Positions 7,480 through 16,126 of a DNA stretch of 64,000 bases are shown piece after piece. The DNA lies in NCBI RefSeq assembly GCF_018918045.1, contig NZ_JAHLPU010000051.1:1-64000 (forward strand), read 5' to 3'. The notes below the pieces were generated by a model that was not told the DNA's origin, did no database searches, and was given only the letters and a program-made list of their open reading frames with translations. The position numbers and the translations under genes were made by a program. The DNA is from Pseudoflavonifractor sp. MSJ-30 (lineage in GTDB: Bacteria; Bacillota; Clostridia; Oscillospirales; Oscillospiraceae). Each line of letters begins with the position of its first letter. The stretch's first letter is position 1.

Positions 7480-9072
7480 ATGTCAAGCTTACAAGAAGAA
7501 ATCAGCCGCCGCCGAACCTTTGCCATTATCTCGCACCCCGACGCCGGTAAAACCACCCTGACCGAAAAATTTCTGCTCTACGGCGGAGCCATTGCCCAGG
7601 CGGGTGTCGTCAAAGGCAAGAAAAATTCCCGGGCCGCCACCTCCGACTGGATGGAAATTGAGAAGCAGCGCGGTATATCCGTGACCTCTTCCGTCATGCA
7701 GTTCCAGTATGAGGGCTTCTGCATCAACATTCTGGACACCCCGGGCCACCAGGACTTCTCCGAGGATACCTATCGGACCCTTATGGCCGCGGACTCCGCC
7801 GTCATGGTCATTGACGGTGCCAAGGGTGTGGAGCCCCAGACACGGAAGCTGTTCAAGGTCTGCGCCATGCGGCACATTCCCATTTTCACCTTTGTCAACA
7901 AAATGGATCGGGAAACCCGGGACCCCTTTGACCTGCTGGATGAATTGGAGCGGGAACTGGGCATCGAGACCTACGCCATGAACTGGCCCATTGGCTCCGG
8001 CAAGGATTTTCAGGGCGTTTATGACCGGGGGAAGAGTGAGCTGCTGTTCTTCTCCGGCGTTTCCGGCAAGAACAAAGCAGGCACGCACGCCGTAGACCTG
8101 TACAGCCCTGAGGTAGCCCAGCTGCTGGACAGCGAGGCCAAGCATCAGCAGCTCATTGACGATGTGGAGCTGCTGTCCGCCGGACGGGAACTGGATTTGG
8201 AAGAAGTGCGCCAGGGTCAGCTAAGCCCGGTATTCTTCGGCTCCGCCCTGACCAACTTCGGCATTGAGCCCTTCCTGGAGTCCTTCCTGAAACTGACCCC
8301 GCCCCCTCTGGCGAGAGTTGCCGACTGCGGCACCATTGACCCCTTCAGCCCGGATTTCTCCGCTTTCGTCTTCAAAATTCAGGCCAACATGAACAAGGCC
8401 CACCGGGACCGGCTGGCCTTTATGCGCATCTGCTCCGGCAAGTTCCAGCGGGACGCGGAATACTTCCACGTCCAGGGCAACCGGAAAATGCGTCTTTCCC
8501 AGCCCCAGCAGATGATGGCCGCCGAGCGGGAAATTGTGGAGGAGGCCTACGCCGGTGACGTGATCGGCGTATTTGACCCCGGCATCTTCTCCATCGGCGA
8601 CACCATTACCGTTCCGGGGAAGAAATTCTCCTATTCCGGCATCCCCACCTTTGCCCCGGAGCACTTCGCCCGGGTCTCCGCCAAGGACTCCATGAAGCGC
8701 AAGCAGTTCGTGAAGGGCACGGAGCAGATTGCCCAGGAAGGCGCCATTCAGATCTTCAAGGTGCCCAATTCCGGCATGGAGGAGGTCATCGTCGGTGTGG
8801 TCGGCACGCTGCAGTTTGACGTGTTCCAGTACCGGATGAAGAACGAGTACGGCGTAGACCTGCGCATGGAGGGTCTGCCCTATGAGGAGATCCGCCTGAT
8901 TGACAGCTATCCCGGGGACCTGACGGACCTGAATCTGGGCTCCGACGCCGAGCTGCTGGAGGACTACAGGGGCAGAAATCTGCTGGTCTTTACCAGCTTC
9001 TGGGCAATTGACTTCACCTGCCGGAGAAATCCGGGGCTTCAGGTGTCTGAGATCGTGGTATCGGAAGGATAA
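7480..9072 (+). CDS. prfC: Peptide chain release factor 3 (RF3 GTPase)
   Basis: A 530-residue translational GTPase that recycles RF1/RF2 from the ribosome after termination. The G domain motifs are in order: SHPDAGKTTLTEK (G1), RGISVTSS (G2), DTPGHQDFSEDTYR (G3) and NKMDRE (G4). The length matches RF3 (about 530) and the C-terminal domain includes the characteristic GVVGTLQFDVFQYR stretch. ATG 7480 follows GGAGGAAAA at the right distance; an in-frame GTG at 7465 would remove that site. The DUF5662 gene begins 5 bp after the stop. Confidence 0.95.
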   Translation: MSSLQEEISRRRTFAIISHPDAGKTTLTEKFLLYGGAIAQAGVVKGKKNSRAATSDWMEIEKQRGISVTSSVMQFQYEGFCINILDTPGHQDFSEDTYRTLMAADSAVMVIDGAKGVEPQTRKLFKVCAMRHIPIFTFVNKMDRETRDPFDLLDELERELGIETYAMNWPIGSGKDFQGVYDRGKSELLFFSGVSGKNKAGTHAVDLYSPEVAQLLDSEAKHQQLIDDVELLSAGRELDLEEVRQGQLSPVFFGSALTNFGIEPFLESFLKLTPPPLARVADCGTIDPFSPDFSAFVFKIQANMNKAHRDRLAFMRICSGKFQRDAEYFHVQGNRKMRLSQPQQMMAAEREIVEEAYAGDVIGVFDPGIFSIGDTITVPGKKFSYSGIPTFAPEHFARVSAKDSMKRKQFVKGTEQIAQEGAIQIFKVPNSGMEEVIVGVVGTLQFDVFQYRMKNEYGVDLRMEGLPYEEIRLIDSYPGDLTDLNLGSDAELLEDYRGRNLLVFTSFWAIDFTCRRNPGLQVSEIVVSEG

Positions 9073-9077
9073 GCGCT

Positions 9078-9644
9078 ATGGACTTCTGGGGGCATTTGAA
9101 AACCATATCCCACCACCGCTGGCTGGTCTGCAAGGGCTGCTTCCGGGTGGGGCTGTACCGTCAGGGACTGACCCATGACCTGAGCAAGTTTTCTCCCACG
9201 GAATTCTGGCAGGGGGTCAGATACTACCAGGGCTACCGCAGCCCCAATGCCGCCGAGCGGGAAGACAAGGGCTACAGTGAGGCCTGGATGCACCACAAGG
9301 GCCGCAACAGGCATCACTATGAATACTGGACGGATCTGAGTCCTGTCACAAAATGCTACGCGCCGGTGCCCATGCCCCGAAAATACCTGGTGGAGATGGT
9401 CATGGACCGCCGGGCGGCCTGCATGACCTACGAAGGCAAAAAATACACCCCCGCCTCTCCTTACAACTATTTCGCCAAAAGCCGGGAACGCCTGCTGATG
9501 CACCCGGAAACGGAGCGTCAGCTCAGCTATCTGCTGGAAATGCTTCGGGACCAGGGGGAAGACGCGGCCTTCCGGTACATAAGGTCATCTGTGCTGAAGG
9601 GAACGCCCTTCCCATGGGAGGCGGAGCAAGGAGCGATTACATGA
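9078..9644 (+). CDS. DUF5662 family protein
   Basis: A 188-residue soluble protein of a conserved Firmicutes family that I recognise as DUF5662, function unknown. Histidine/aspartate motifs THDLSKFSP (about residue 32) and HHKGRNRHHYEYW (about 74) recall HD-like metal-binding helices, but no reaction is known. It starts 5 bp after prfC and its stop overlaps the next ATG (ATGA), so it is probably co-translated with its neighbours. Confidence 0.75.
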   Translation: MDFWGHLKTISHHRWLVCKGCFRVGLYRQGLTHDLSKFSPTEFWQGVRYYQGYRSPNAAEREDKGYSEAWMHHKGRNRHHYEYWTDLSPVTKCYAPVPMPRKYLVEMVMDRRAACMTYEGKKYTPASPYNYFAKSRERLLMHPETERQLSYLLEMLRDQGEDAAFRYIRSSVLKGTPFPWEAEQGAIT

Positions 9645-11449
9645 AGCGATTTGACCGTAAACAAATCAAACCGGCCCTGTTTCTTCTTTTCTGGGCCTGC
9701 CTGATGTTTGCCGAAGAGCTGGCGCGGCTGGCGCTGGCCCGGGGAGCCGCGCCGGAGGACGGCGTATTCCGCCATATAGCCTACTCTCTGCTGTATGGCG
9801 GCAGATGGGCCAAAGTCGGGCTTCTTGTCCGTTTTTTGATTTTGCTGGCTCTGGCAGCCCTTCAACTGCGGGGCATTCAGAGGGCTGAGAAAAGGTTCTG
9901 GGCTCCGGCACTGATTCTGGCCCTGTTCTTCACCCAGAACACCCTGATCTACCTGTCCCCCACCCAAAAGCTGCAAAGCCTTTTGATCGTGCCTCAGATC
10001 GGGCTGCCGGAAAATGTTCTCTTCTGGGCAACCATGACCGCAAGCTACTACAGCCTGACCCTGCTGTTCTGCGGCTGGATGCGAAAGCCTTTCGGAGTGC
10101 GAACGCTCTTTCAGCCGAAACGGCAGCTTCTTTGGGCAGGCATCATTCTGCTGTGCTGGCTGCCCCTGCTGATTCTGCGCGCCCCCGGCTCCATCTATCT
10201 GGACACCACCGTGCAGATTATGCAGTATCAGGGCTATATGCCCATTCAGGCCTCCTCTCCGGTACTGCTGACCTTTGTCTACGGCTTTCTCATGACCTTG
10301 GGTCAGCACCTTGGCGGCAACAATCTGGGACTTTTCTTCTGCGTTCTCTTTCAGGTCGCACTCGGCTTGTACGCCCTGAGCTTCGGCTGCGAGGAAGCCG
10401 CTTCCCGTTCCGGAAAAAAGTACATTGGCCTGATTCTCAGCCTGTTCTTCGGTCTGGCCATGGTGTATCCGTCTCTGGCCCAGGGTGCTTTGAAGGACGC
10501 CGTTTACAGCCCGCTGTTTTTGCTGCTGGTGATCTTCTACTGCCGCGCCCTGGAGGACGGATCCAAAAAGAATCTGATCCCGCTGGTCATCCTTGCCCTT
10601 TTGTGCGGCGCCACCAGAAAGGGCGGCATGTACCTTTCCGCTCTGATTCTGCTGTGCCTGGCCTGTCAGAAAAATCTCCGCCGGTTTGCGGTCATCTCCT
10701 GCCTGACGCTGGTGGCCGTGCACGGTGTGGTCAACTGGGCCATCTACCCGGCGGTTGGCATTGAAAGCCCGGATGAGAAAGAAAACTACAGCTTCTTCTA
10801 CCAGCTGACGGGCTACTATTGCAGCAATCACCCGGATTGGGTCACCGAGGAGGAAAAGCGGATCATCTCTCAGGTTCTGGACTATGATACCGTGGTCACA
10901 AAATACAATTCCAAAGTCGTAGACGAGATTAAATCCACATACCATGCGGATAATGCCGCCCGGGTGCGCAGCTATCTGCTGCTCCAGGGAAAGCTCTTCC
11001 TGAAGCATCCGCTGACCATGCTGGAGGCGGTGGTATACGCCAGAAACTGGTCCTTCTGTCCCTTTATATGGGAAGTGGAAAAGTTCATCGGTGAAGTTCA
11101 AATTGGGTTTGACTATGTTGACCCCCAGCTCACGGGCTTTTCCAGGTGGCTGGAAAGCGATACCATGCACCGCATTGAGGCCGATCTCTGGGAGTACGAG
11201 CATGCTTATCCCGCACGGCTCTTCCTGCTCTCCGGCCTTTACAACTGGCTGGCGCTGATGCTGGGCCTGGCCGCCTGGTATTCCGGCAGCAGGGAACGCA
11301 AGGTAATGGTGTTGCCCACTCTGCTGGCCCTGGCCGGGCTTCTGCTGACCCACGTCAACGGCTCTGTCCGCTATGCGGGGCCTGTGATTTACTCTGTTCC
11401 GTTTCTGCTGATCCTCCTGAAAACCAGAGGCAAAGAGGCCCAGACATGA
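9641..11449 (+). CDS. Polytopic membrane protein, DUF6020/GT-C glycosyltransferase-like
   Basis: A 602-residue protein with about a dozen hydrophobic helices and a soluble insertion at about 375-490. After the N-terminal helices the loop PGSIYLDTTVQ, followed by a short amphipathic stretch, resembles the first external loop of GT-C-fold lipid-linked glycosyltransferases and of the DUF6020 family, where an Asp serves as catalytic residue. Function would be transfer of a sugar to a cell-surface polymer, but this is fold-level inference. ATG 9641 overlaps the stop of the preceding gene and has AAGGAG upstream; a longer in-frame extension runs over the DUF5662 gene and is rejected. The next gene, an acyltransferase, also overlaps by ATGA. 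Confidence 0.65.
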   Translation: MKRFDRKQIKPALFLLFWACLMFAEELARLALARGAAPEDGVFRHIAYSLLYGGRWAKVGLLVRFLILLALAALQLRGIQRAEKRFWAPALILALFFTQNTLIYLSPTQKLQSLLIVPQIGLPENVLFWATMTASYYSLTLLFCGWMRKPFGVRTLFQPKRQLLWAGIILLCWLPLLILRAPGSIYLDTTVQIMQYQGYMPIQASSPVLLTFVYGFLMTLGQHLGGNNLGLFFCVLFQVALGLYALSFGCEEAASRSGKKYIGLILSLFFGLAMVYPSLAQGALKDAVYSPLFLLLVIFYCRALEDGSKKNLIPLVILALLCGATRKGGMYLSALILLCLACQKNLRRFAVISCLTLVAVHGVVNWAIYPAVGIESPDEKENYSFFYQLTGYYCSNHPDWVTEEEKRIISQVLDYDTVVTKYNSKVVDEIKSTYHADNAARVRSYLLLQGKLFLKHPLTMLEAVVYARNWSFCPFIWEVEKFIGEVQIGFDYVDPQLTGFSRWLESDTMHRIEADLWEYEHAYPARLFLLSGLYNWLALMLGLAAWYSGSRERKVMVLPTLLALAGLLLTHVNGSVRYAGPVIYSVPFLLILLKTRGKEAQT

Positions 11450-12561
11450 AAAAAAGAGATGTTGGGCTGGATATTACCAGAATCTTCGCCTTTTTCAGCG
11501 TGGTATGCATCCACTCTCTGCTGTACACCGGATTTTATGAAACACCGGTTGCCGGGAAACGGATGTATCTTCTGATCATGCTCCGAGGAATCTTCAATAC
11601 CTGTATTCCCCTGTTCCTGATGCTCAGCGGTTGGCTGCTCAGCGGACGTGTCATTGATCTGGAGCCGAAAGGCAGTCTTCGGCGCTATGTTTCCGGCTGC
11701 AAAGGTCTTGTCTGCACCTACCTTCTCTCAGGATGCGCCCTGCTGCTCTTTATGCGCGGCTTTCTGCGCATGCCCCTCCCCTTCCGGGAAGCCGCGGCCT
11801 ATATTCTGCGCTATGACGAGTACGCCTGGTACGTCAATATGTATTTGGGGCTCTACCTGCTGATGCCGTTTCTGAATACTCTCTGGCGAGGGCTTTCCGG
11901 CAAATCGGCACGAAAAAAATGCGTTCTCTGTCTGCTCCTATTGACTGCCCTGCCGGGCCTTGCAAATGTCTATGATCTCCGCACCCCTGGCGTTCTGCTG
12001 CAGCCCTGGAATTACACCGGGCAGACCCAGCTCGTGCCCAACTGGTGGACAGCCCTTTACCCCGTAACCTTCTATTTCCTTGGGGCCTACCTTCGGGAAC
12101 ACGGAAATGTCCGCCAGATGCACACCGGAAAAGCACTGTTGGTATTGCTGCTCAGCATAATCGTTTGCGGCGCTTATAATATCTGGCGCTCCTGGAACGG
12201 CAGCTTCGTTCGAAGTCTCTGGAACTGCGAAGGCAGCTGGCAGACGATCCTGTGCGGCGTGCCCGTGTTTCTGTGCATCAATTCCATCCGCTTTCCAGAA
12301 CCCGGGAAACAGCTTGGGAGACTTCTCGGGCTTCTGTCCGAGTTGACCTTCAGCGCATACCTGTTGTCCTGGGCCAGCGATCAGGCCGTTTATCAGGCGC
12401 TCTATCCCAGACTGCTGAGCGCCTTCGGTGTTCTCGCCCGCCCCATATCCATTGCCGCTTCCGCCGCTCTGGCTCTTTTGGGCGCGTTCCTGATCCGGCT
12501 TGTGCAAAAGATGCTTTTTGCCCTGCTCCGCGGAATTCGGAAAGCCCCTGCTAATGTATGA
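11446..12561 (+). CDS. Membrane acyltransferase (acyltransferase-3 family)
   Basis: A 371-residue protein with about ten membrane helices. The N-terminus (GLDITRIFAFFSVVCIHSLL) has the conserved R and the H of the acyltransferase-3/OatA-WecH superfamily, which O-acylates surface sugars or peptidoglycan. The motif LRGIFNTCIPLFLMLSGWLL fits the family's second and third helices. It is coupled by ATGA overlap to the GT-C-like gene, so the two probably act on the same envelope glycan. Substrate cannot be read from sequence. A strong hairpin follows. Confidence 0.8.
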   Translation: MKKRDVGLDITRIFAFFSVVCIHSLLYTGFYETPVAGKRMYLLIMLRGIFNTCIPLFLMLSGWLLSGRVIDLEPKGSLRRYVSGCKGLVCTYLLSGCALLLFMRGFLRMPLPFREAAAYILRYDEYAWYVNMYLGLYLLMPFLNTLWRGLSGKSARKKCVLCLLLLTALPGLANVYDLRTPGVLLQPWNYTGQTQLVPNWWTALYPVTFYFLGAYLREHGNVRQMHTGKALLVLLLSIIVCGAYNIWRSWNGSFVRSLWNCEGSWQTILCGVPVFLCINSIRFPEPGKQLGRLLGLLSELTFSAYLLSWASDQAVYQALYPRLLSAFGVLARPISIAASAALALLGAFLIRLVQKMLFALLRGIRKAPANV

Positions 12562-12612
12562 CCCTCCGCGGAAGAAAACAGCATCGATTCTCTTCATACT
12601 TGTCTTTTTCCC

Positions 12613-12653
12613 AACATCCCCATTCTTCTGTGCAATAGAAGAACGGGGATGTT
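12613..12653 (+). terminator. Terminator after the acyltransferase gene
   Basis: 17-bp stem (12613-12629 with 12637-12653, one A-C mismatch) with a 7-nt loop, followed by GCTTTCC. It closes the prfC-to-acyltransferase run. Confidence 0.65.
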
Positions 12654-12701
12654 GCTTTCCACAAAAAGTTGGTATTCGCCCTTTTCTTTTTCATGGAAAT
12701 G

Positions 12702-12710
12702 TGCTAAAAT
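12702..12710 (+). promoter_or_regulatory. Extended -10 promoter for the citDEF operon
   Basis: TGTGC precedes TAAAAT (12705-12710), 38 bp upstream of citD. The upstream spacer is T-rich and no consensus -35 is seen, the same arrangement as at 2563 and 47730. Confidence 0.55.
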
Positions 12711-12747
12711 ATCCGGGATAGCACAACAATGGAAAGGAGCTTTTACA

Positions 12748-13026
12748 ATGGATATCAAACGGGAAGCCATGGCCGGAACACTGGAATCCAGTGACATCTG
12801 CGTTACCGTGCAGCCGGCTGCGGAAGGAATCCGGATTGATCTGAATTCCACCGTGGAAAATTATTACGGCGACTCTATCCGCGAAACCATCGGTGCTGTT
12901 CTTCAGGAGTTGGGGGTCCGAAACGCGCTTGTCAGCGCTGTGGATCACGGTGCTCTGGACTGCACCATCCGTGCCCGGGCGACCACCGCCGTCAAACGTG
13001 CCAGCAGGGAGGAACCGCAAAAATGA
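12748..13026 (+). CDS. citD: Citrate lyase acyl carrier protein (gamma subunit)
   Basis: A 92-residue acyl carrier protein of the citrate lyase complex. The prosthetic-group serine is S14 in GTLESSD, which aligns with the known attachment site of CitD; the C-terminal DHGALDCTIRAR block is conserved as well. It carries the acetyl/citryl thioester on a phosphoribosyl-dephospho-CoA arm. ATG 12748 has AAAGGAG at 12733-12739. The stop overlaps the citE ATG. No citX, citG or citC is in the window. Confidence 0.92.
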   Translation: MDIKREAMAGTLESSDICVTVQPAAEGIRIDLNSTVENYYGDSIRETIGAVLQELGVRNALVSAVDHGALDCTIRARATTAVKRASREEPQK

Positions 13027-13910
13027 GAAGAACCATGTTGTTTCTGCCGTCCAACAATCCCAATATGATCTGCAACGGCGGCCTGCTGGGTGCGGACAGC
13101 CTGATTTTTGACCTGGAAGACGCCGTTGCGCCGGACCAGAAGGACGCCGCCCGGGAGCTGCTGAAAAACGCTCTGGGCAGCCTGAACTTTGGAAAGTGCG
13201 AGATTATTGTCCGGATCAACGGCCTGGATACTCCCTATTGGGAAGAGGATTTGGAGTATATCCTGCCCTTGAAGCCGGATATGATTATGCCCCCCAAGGT
13301 CAGCGGCGGGGATTACATCCGCACTTTGGATCAGAAGCTGACGGAGCTGGAAGCGAAGTTCGGCATTCCCGCGGGCAGCACCAGAATCCTGGCTCTGCTG
13401 GAAACGGCACAGGGTGTGGAGAATGCCTATGAGATTGCCCGGGCCAGCAAGCGGATGATGGGCCTGTTTCTGGGTGCCGAAGACCTGTCCGCAGACCTGC
13501 GCTGCAAGCGGACCAAGGAAGGCTCTGAGATTCTCTATGCCCGGGGTCGTCTGGTCTGCGCCGCCAGAGCCGCCGGAATTGAAGTCTACGATACGCCCTT
13601 TACGGACGTCCAGGATCTGGATGGCCTTGAGAAGGACGCCGAGTTTGCCAAGGGTCTGGGCTTCTCCGGCAAAGCCTGCATCAGCCCCGCCCATGTGGAT
13701 ACGGTGAATCGGGTTTTCTCCCCCACCCCAGCTGATATTCAGTACGCCAAGGATGTATTTGCGGTGATTGCCGAAGCCAAGCGGCTGGGCAAGGGTGCCA
13801 TTTCCCTGCGGGGCAAAATGATCGATGCCCCCATTGTGCAGCGGGCCAGACTGGTGCTGGAAGCCGCGTCTGAAATCGAAGGAGTTGATTACTTTGCGGA
13901 AACTGTGTAA
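13023..13910 (+). CDS. citE: Citrate lyase beta subunit (citryl-ACP lyase)
   Basis: A 295-residue TIM-barrel lyase that cleaves citryl-ACP to oxaloacetate and acetyl-ACP. Family blocks are visible: FLPSNNPNMI at the N-terminus, IFDLEDAVAP (metal-binding D/E), IIVRING, ALLETAQGVENA, GAEDLSADLR and the C-terminal SLRGKMIDAP. It overlaps citD by ATGA and citF by 17 bp, so the three subunits are translationally coupled. Confidence 0.93.
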   Translation: MRRTMLFLPSNNPNMICNGGLLGADSLIFDLEDAVAPDQKDAARELLKNALGSLNFGKCEIIVRINGLDTPYWEEDLEYILPLKPDMIMPPKVSGGDYIRTLDQKLTELEAKFGIPAGSTRILALLETAQGVENAYEIARASKRMMGLFLGAEDLSADLRCKRTKEGSEILYARGRLVCAARAAGIEVYDTPFTDVQDLDGLEKDAEFAKGLGFSGKACISPAHVDTVNRVFSPTPADIQYAKDVFAVIAEAKRLGKGAISLRGKMIDAPIVQRARLVLEAASEIEGVDYFAETV

Positions 13911-15300
13911 TTCTCTGAAAGAGGCCATTGAAAAGTCCGGCCTTCGGGACGGCATGACCATCTCCTTCCACCACCATCTGCGCAACGGCGACTATGTGCT
14001 CAACATGGTTCTGGAGGAGATCGCGGCGCTGGGCATCAAGGATCTGACAGTAAACGCCAGTTCCCTGTTCGACTGCCATGAGCCTCTGCTCGGACATATC
14101 GAAAACGGAGTCGTCACCGGTCTGGAAACGGACTATATGTCCTCCGGAATCGGCGGGCCCATCAGCAAGGGCGTTCTGGCAAAGCCCGTGGTATTCCGTT
14201 CCCACGGTGCCCGGCCTGCCCAGATTCTGGACGGCACCAGCCATATTGACGTAGCCTTTGTGGCCGCGCCCGCCTCGGATCCCATGGGCAACTGCTCCGG
14301 CAAATACGGCCCCTCCGCCTGCGGCAGCCTGGGCTATGCTTTTGCCGATGCCATGAAGGCCGACAAAGTCGTCGTCGTAACGGACGATTTGATGGACTAT
14401 CCTCTGACGGACGCATCCATTACAGAAGATTATGTTGACTACGTTGTAAAGGTCGATGCCATCGGAAACCCCAAAGGCATCGTCTCCGGCACCACCCGGA
14501 TGCCCAAGGACCCCATCGCCTTGAAGATAGCCGAACTGGCCGCTCAGGCCATTGACGCTTCCGGCCTGCTGAAGGACGGCTTCTCCTTCCAGACCGGCGC
14601 CGGCGGCGCTTCTCTGGCTGTGGCGGATTACGTCAAACGGATCATGCTGAAGCGGAATATCAAGGGCAGCTTCGCCCTGGGCGGCATCACAGGCTATATG
14701 GTGGACATGCTGGAAGCCGGCTGCTTCCAGGCCATCCAGGATGTACAGTGCTTTGACCTGCAGGCCGTGCAGTCCATCCGGGAGGATCCCCGGCATATGG
14801 AAATCACCGCCGCGCAGTACGCCAGTCCCAAGGCAAAGAGCTCCGCTGCCTCCAATCTGGATGTGGTCGTTCTGGGCGCTACGGAGATCGACACGAACTT
14901 CAACGTCAATGTCCATACGGATTCCAACGGCTGCATCATCGGCGGCTCCGGCGGCCACACGGATGTAGCGGAGGAAGCCAAGCTGACGGTGATCGTCGCG
15001 CCCCTGAGCCGGGCGAGAATGTCCATTGTGGTGGACAAGGTTCTGACCGTCTCCACCCCCGGCTCCAGCGTGGATATGCTGGTGACCCAGTACGGCATCG
15101 CCGTAAATCCCGCCCGTCCGGATCTGGAAGCCGCTATGAAGGCCGCCAGGCTCCCCGTAAAGGACATCCGCCAGCTGCGGGACATGGCCGTGGCCCTCAA
15201 CGGCCCCGCCAAGCCCTACGCCCGCACCTCTGACCGGGTCGTTGCCAACGTTCTGGCAAGAGACGGCAGTCTGCAGGACGTCATTTATCAGGTCAAGTAA
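13894..15300 (+). CDS. citF: Citrate lyase alpha subunit (citrate:acetyl-ACP transferase)
   Basis: The 468-residue CoA-transferase-fold subunit exchanges acetyl for citrate on CitD. TTG 13894 was chosen as start: AAGGAG at 13879-13884 is 9 nt away and inside citE, and no ATG fits nearby. Residues SFHHHLRNGDYVLN near the N-terminus and FQTGAGGASLAV plus GGSGGHTDVAEEAK further on are typical of CitF. It ends the operon at a 14-bp hairpin. The family is usually about 500-510 residues, so the N-terminus is slightly short. Confidence 0.9.
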   Translation: MRKLCNSLKEAIEKSGLRDGMTISFHHHLRNGDYVLNMVLEEIAALGIKDLTVNASSLFDCHEPLLGHIENGVVTGLETDYMSSGIGGPISKGVLAKPVVFRSHGARPAQILDGTSHIDVAFVAAPASDPMGNCSGKYGPSACGSLGYAFADAMKADKVVVVTDDLMDYPLTDASITEDYVDYVVKVDAIGNPKGIVSGTTRMPKDPIALKIAELAAQAIDASGLLKDGFSFQTGAGGASLAVADYVKRIMLKRNIKGSFALGGITGYMVDMLEAGCFQAIQDVQCFDLQAVQSIREDPRHMEITAAQYASPKAKSSAASNLDVVVLGATEIDTNFNVNVHTDSNGCIIGGSGGHTDVAEEAKLTVIVAPLSRARMSIVVDKVLTVSTPGSSVDMLVTQYGIAVNPARPDLEAAMKAARLPVKDIRQLRDMAVALNGPAKPYARTSDRVVANVLARDGSLQDVIYQVK

Positions 15301-15305
15301 AAATC

Positions 15306-15337
15306 ATGTGGCTGCCGCATTCCTGCGGCAGCCACAT
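15306..15337 (+). terminator. Terminator of the citDEF operon
   Basis: Perfect 14-bp stem ATGTGGCTGCCGCA / TGCGGCAGCCACAT with a TTCC loop, 5 bp after citF, then AATTGTT. Confidence 0.75.
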
Positions 15338-15380
15338 AATTGTTCCCCCGGATATCCAAAAAGGGCTGCTGCTAAATGGA

Positions 15381-15415
15381 GACCCTGTAGGGGCGGTTCA
15401 CGTCCCTACAGGGTC
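15381..15415. repeat. Palindromic intergenic repeat between converging genes
   Basis: 12-bp arms (15381-15392 and 15404-15415, GACCCTGTAGGG and its complement) around an 11-nt loop, followed by TCTTTTGC. The TGTAGGGGCG core is typical of short dispersed repeats in gut Firmicutes. It may also terminate the minus-strand PAP2 gene. Confidence 0.5.
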
Positions 15416-15436
15416 TTTTGCAACAGTCCTTTGAAT

Positions 15437-16126
15437 CTATGCCGTCTTCTTCGTGCTTCCGGTAAACTTCGCTTTCCAATACTTGCCGAAGACCAATACT
15501 TCCGCCAGCAGTCCCACAGGCAAAGCGCAGAGAACATCAATGGCAGAGTGCTGTTTGACAAACATTGTGGAAACGCTGATAAGAATGACACTGAAAACAG
15601 CAAATGCCTTCCAGAGCTTTCCGGCGCTCTTTTCCTTCAGCCAGCAGGAGCCGATGCCCAGCGAATAGGCCACATGCAGCGACGGGCAGACCCCGGTGGG
15701 TGTATCGAACTGATAGATACAGGCCGCCAGGTGGGTAAAGATATTATCCCGGACAAATTCCGTGGGCCGCAGGTCCTGGATGCTGGGATAGACGATATAG
15801 ACCGTCATAGCCACCACCTGAGTGATGATGATAAACTTCTGCAGATTGCAGAAATTCTCAATATCATACAGCAGAAAATACCCCAGGGAAATGACAATCA
15901 GCAGATACCAGAAACAATAAGGAATGAAGAAAAATTCATTGAAGGGGATCAGATCATCCAGCCGGCTGTGGATCAGGTGGCAGGAGCTGTAGGGAATGAA
16001 GTTCTCGGTCAGATAATAGAAAATGAAATAAACGATCCAGCCGCCCAGCAGCTTCAGGTGGGAAAACTCCGGATCGTTCAGCTTGGAAAAGCGGAATTTC
16101 CGGTAGTCAACAACAGGTTTTCTCAT
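15437..16126 (-). CDS. PAP2-family membrane phosphatase
   Basis: A 229-residue membrane protein with about six helices. The PAP2 motifs are GVCPSLHVAYS (motif 2, about residue 157) and KQHSAIDVLCALP (motif 3, about 200), giving the two catalytic histidines on the outer face. Members dephosphorylate lipid phosphates or transfer inositol phosphate (Aur1/Ipt1 subgroup). Its ATG overlaps the stop of the acyltransferase gene upstream, so both probably act in one glycerolipid pathway. Confidence 0.82.
   Translation of the reverse strand: MRKPVVDYRKFRFSKLNDPEFSHLKLLGGWIVYFIFYYLTENFIPYSSCHLIHSRLDDLIPFNEFFFIPYCFWYLLIVISLGYFLLYDIENFCNLQKFIIITQVVAMTVYIVYPSIQDLRPTEFVRDNIFTHLAACIYQFDTPTGVCPSLHVAYSLGIGSCWLKEKSAGKLWKAFAVFSVILISVSTMFVKQHSAIDVLCALPVGLLAEVLVFGKYWKAKFTGSTKKTA

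Noticed and set aside
9353-9640. N-terminal extension of the GT-C-like membrane protein
   Set aside because: It overlaps the whole DUF5662 C-terminus in another frame; the ATG at 9641 with AAGGAG fits the membrane protein start.
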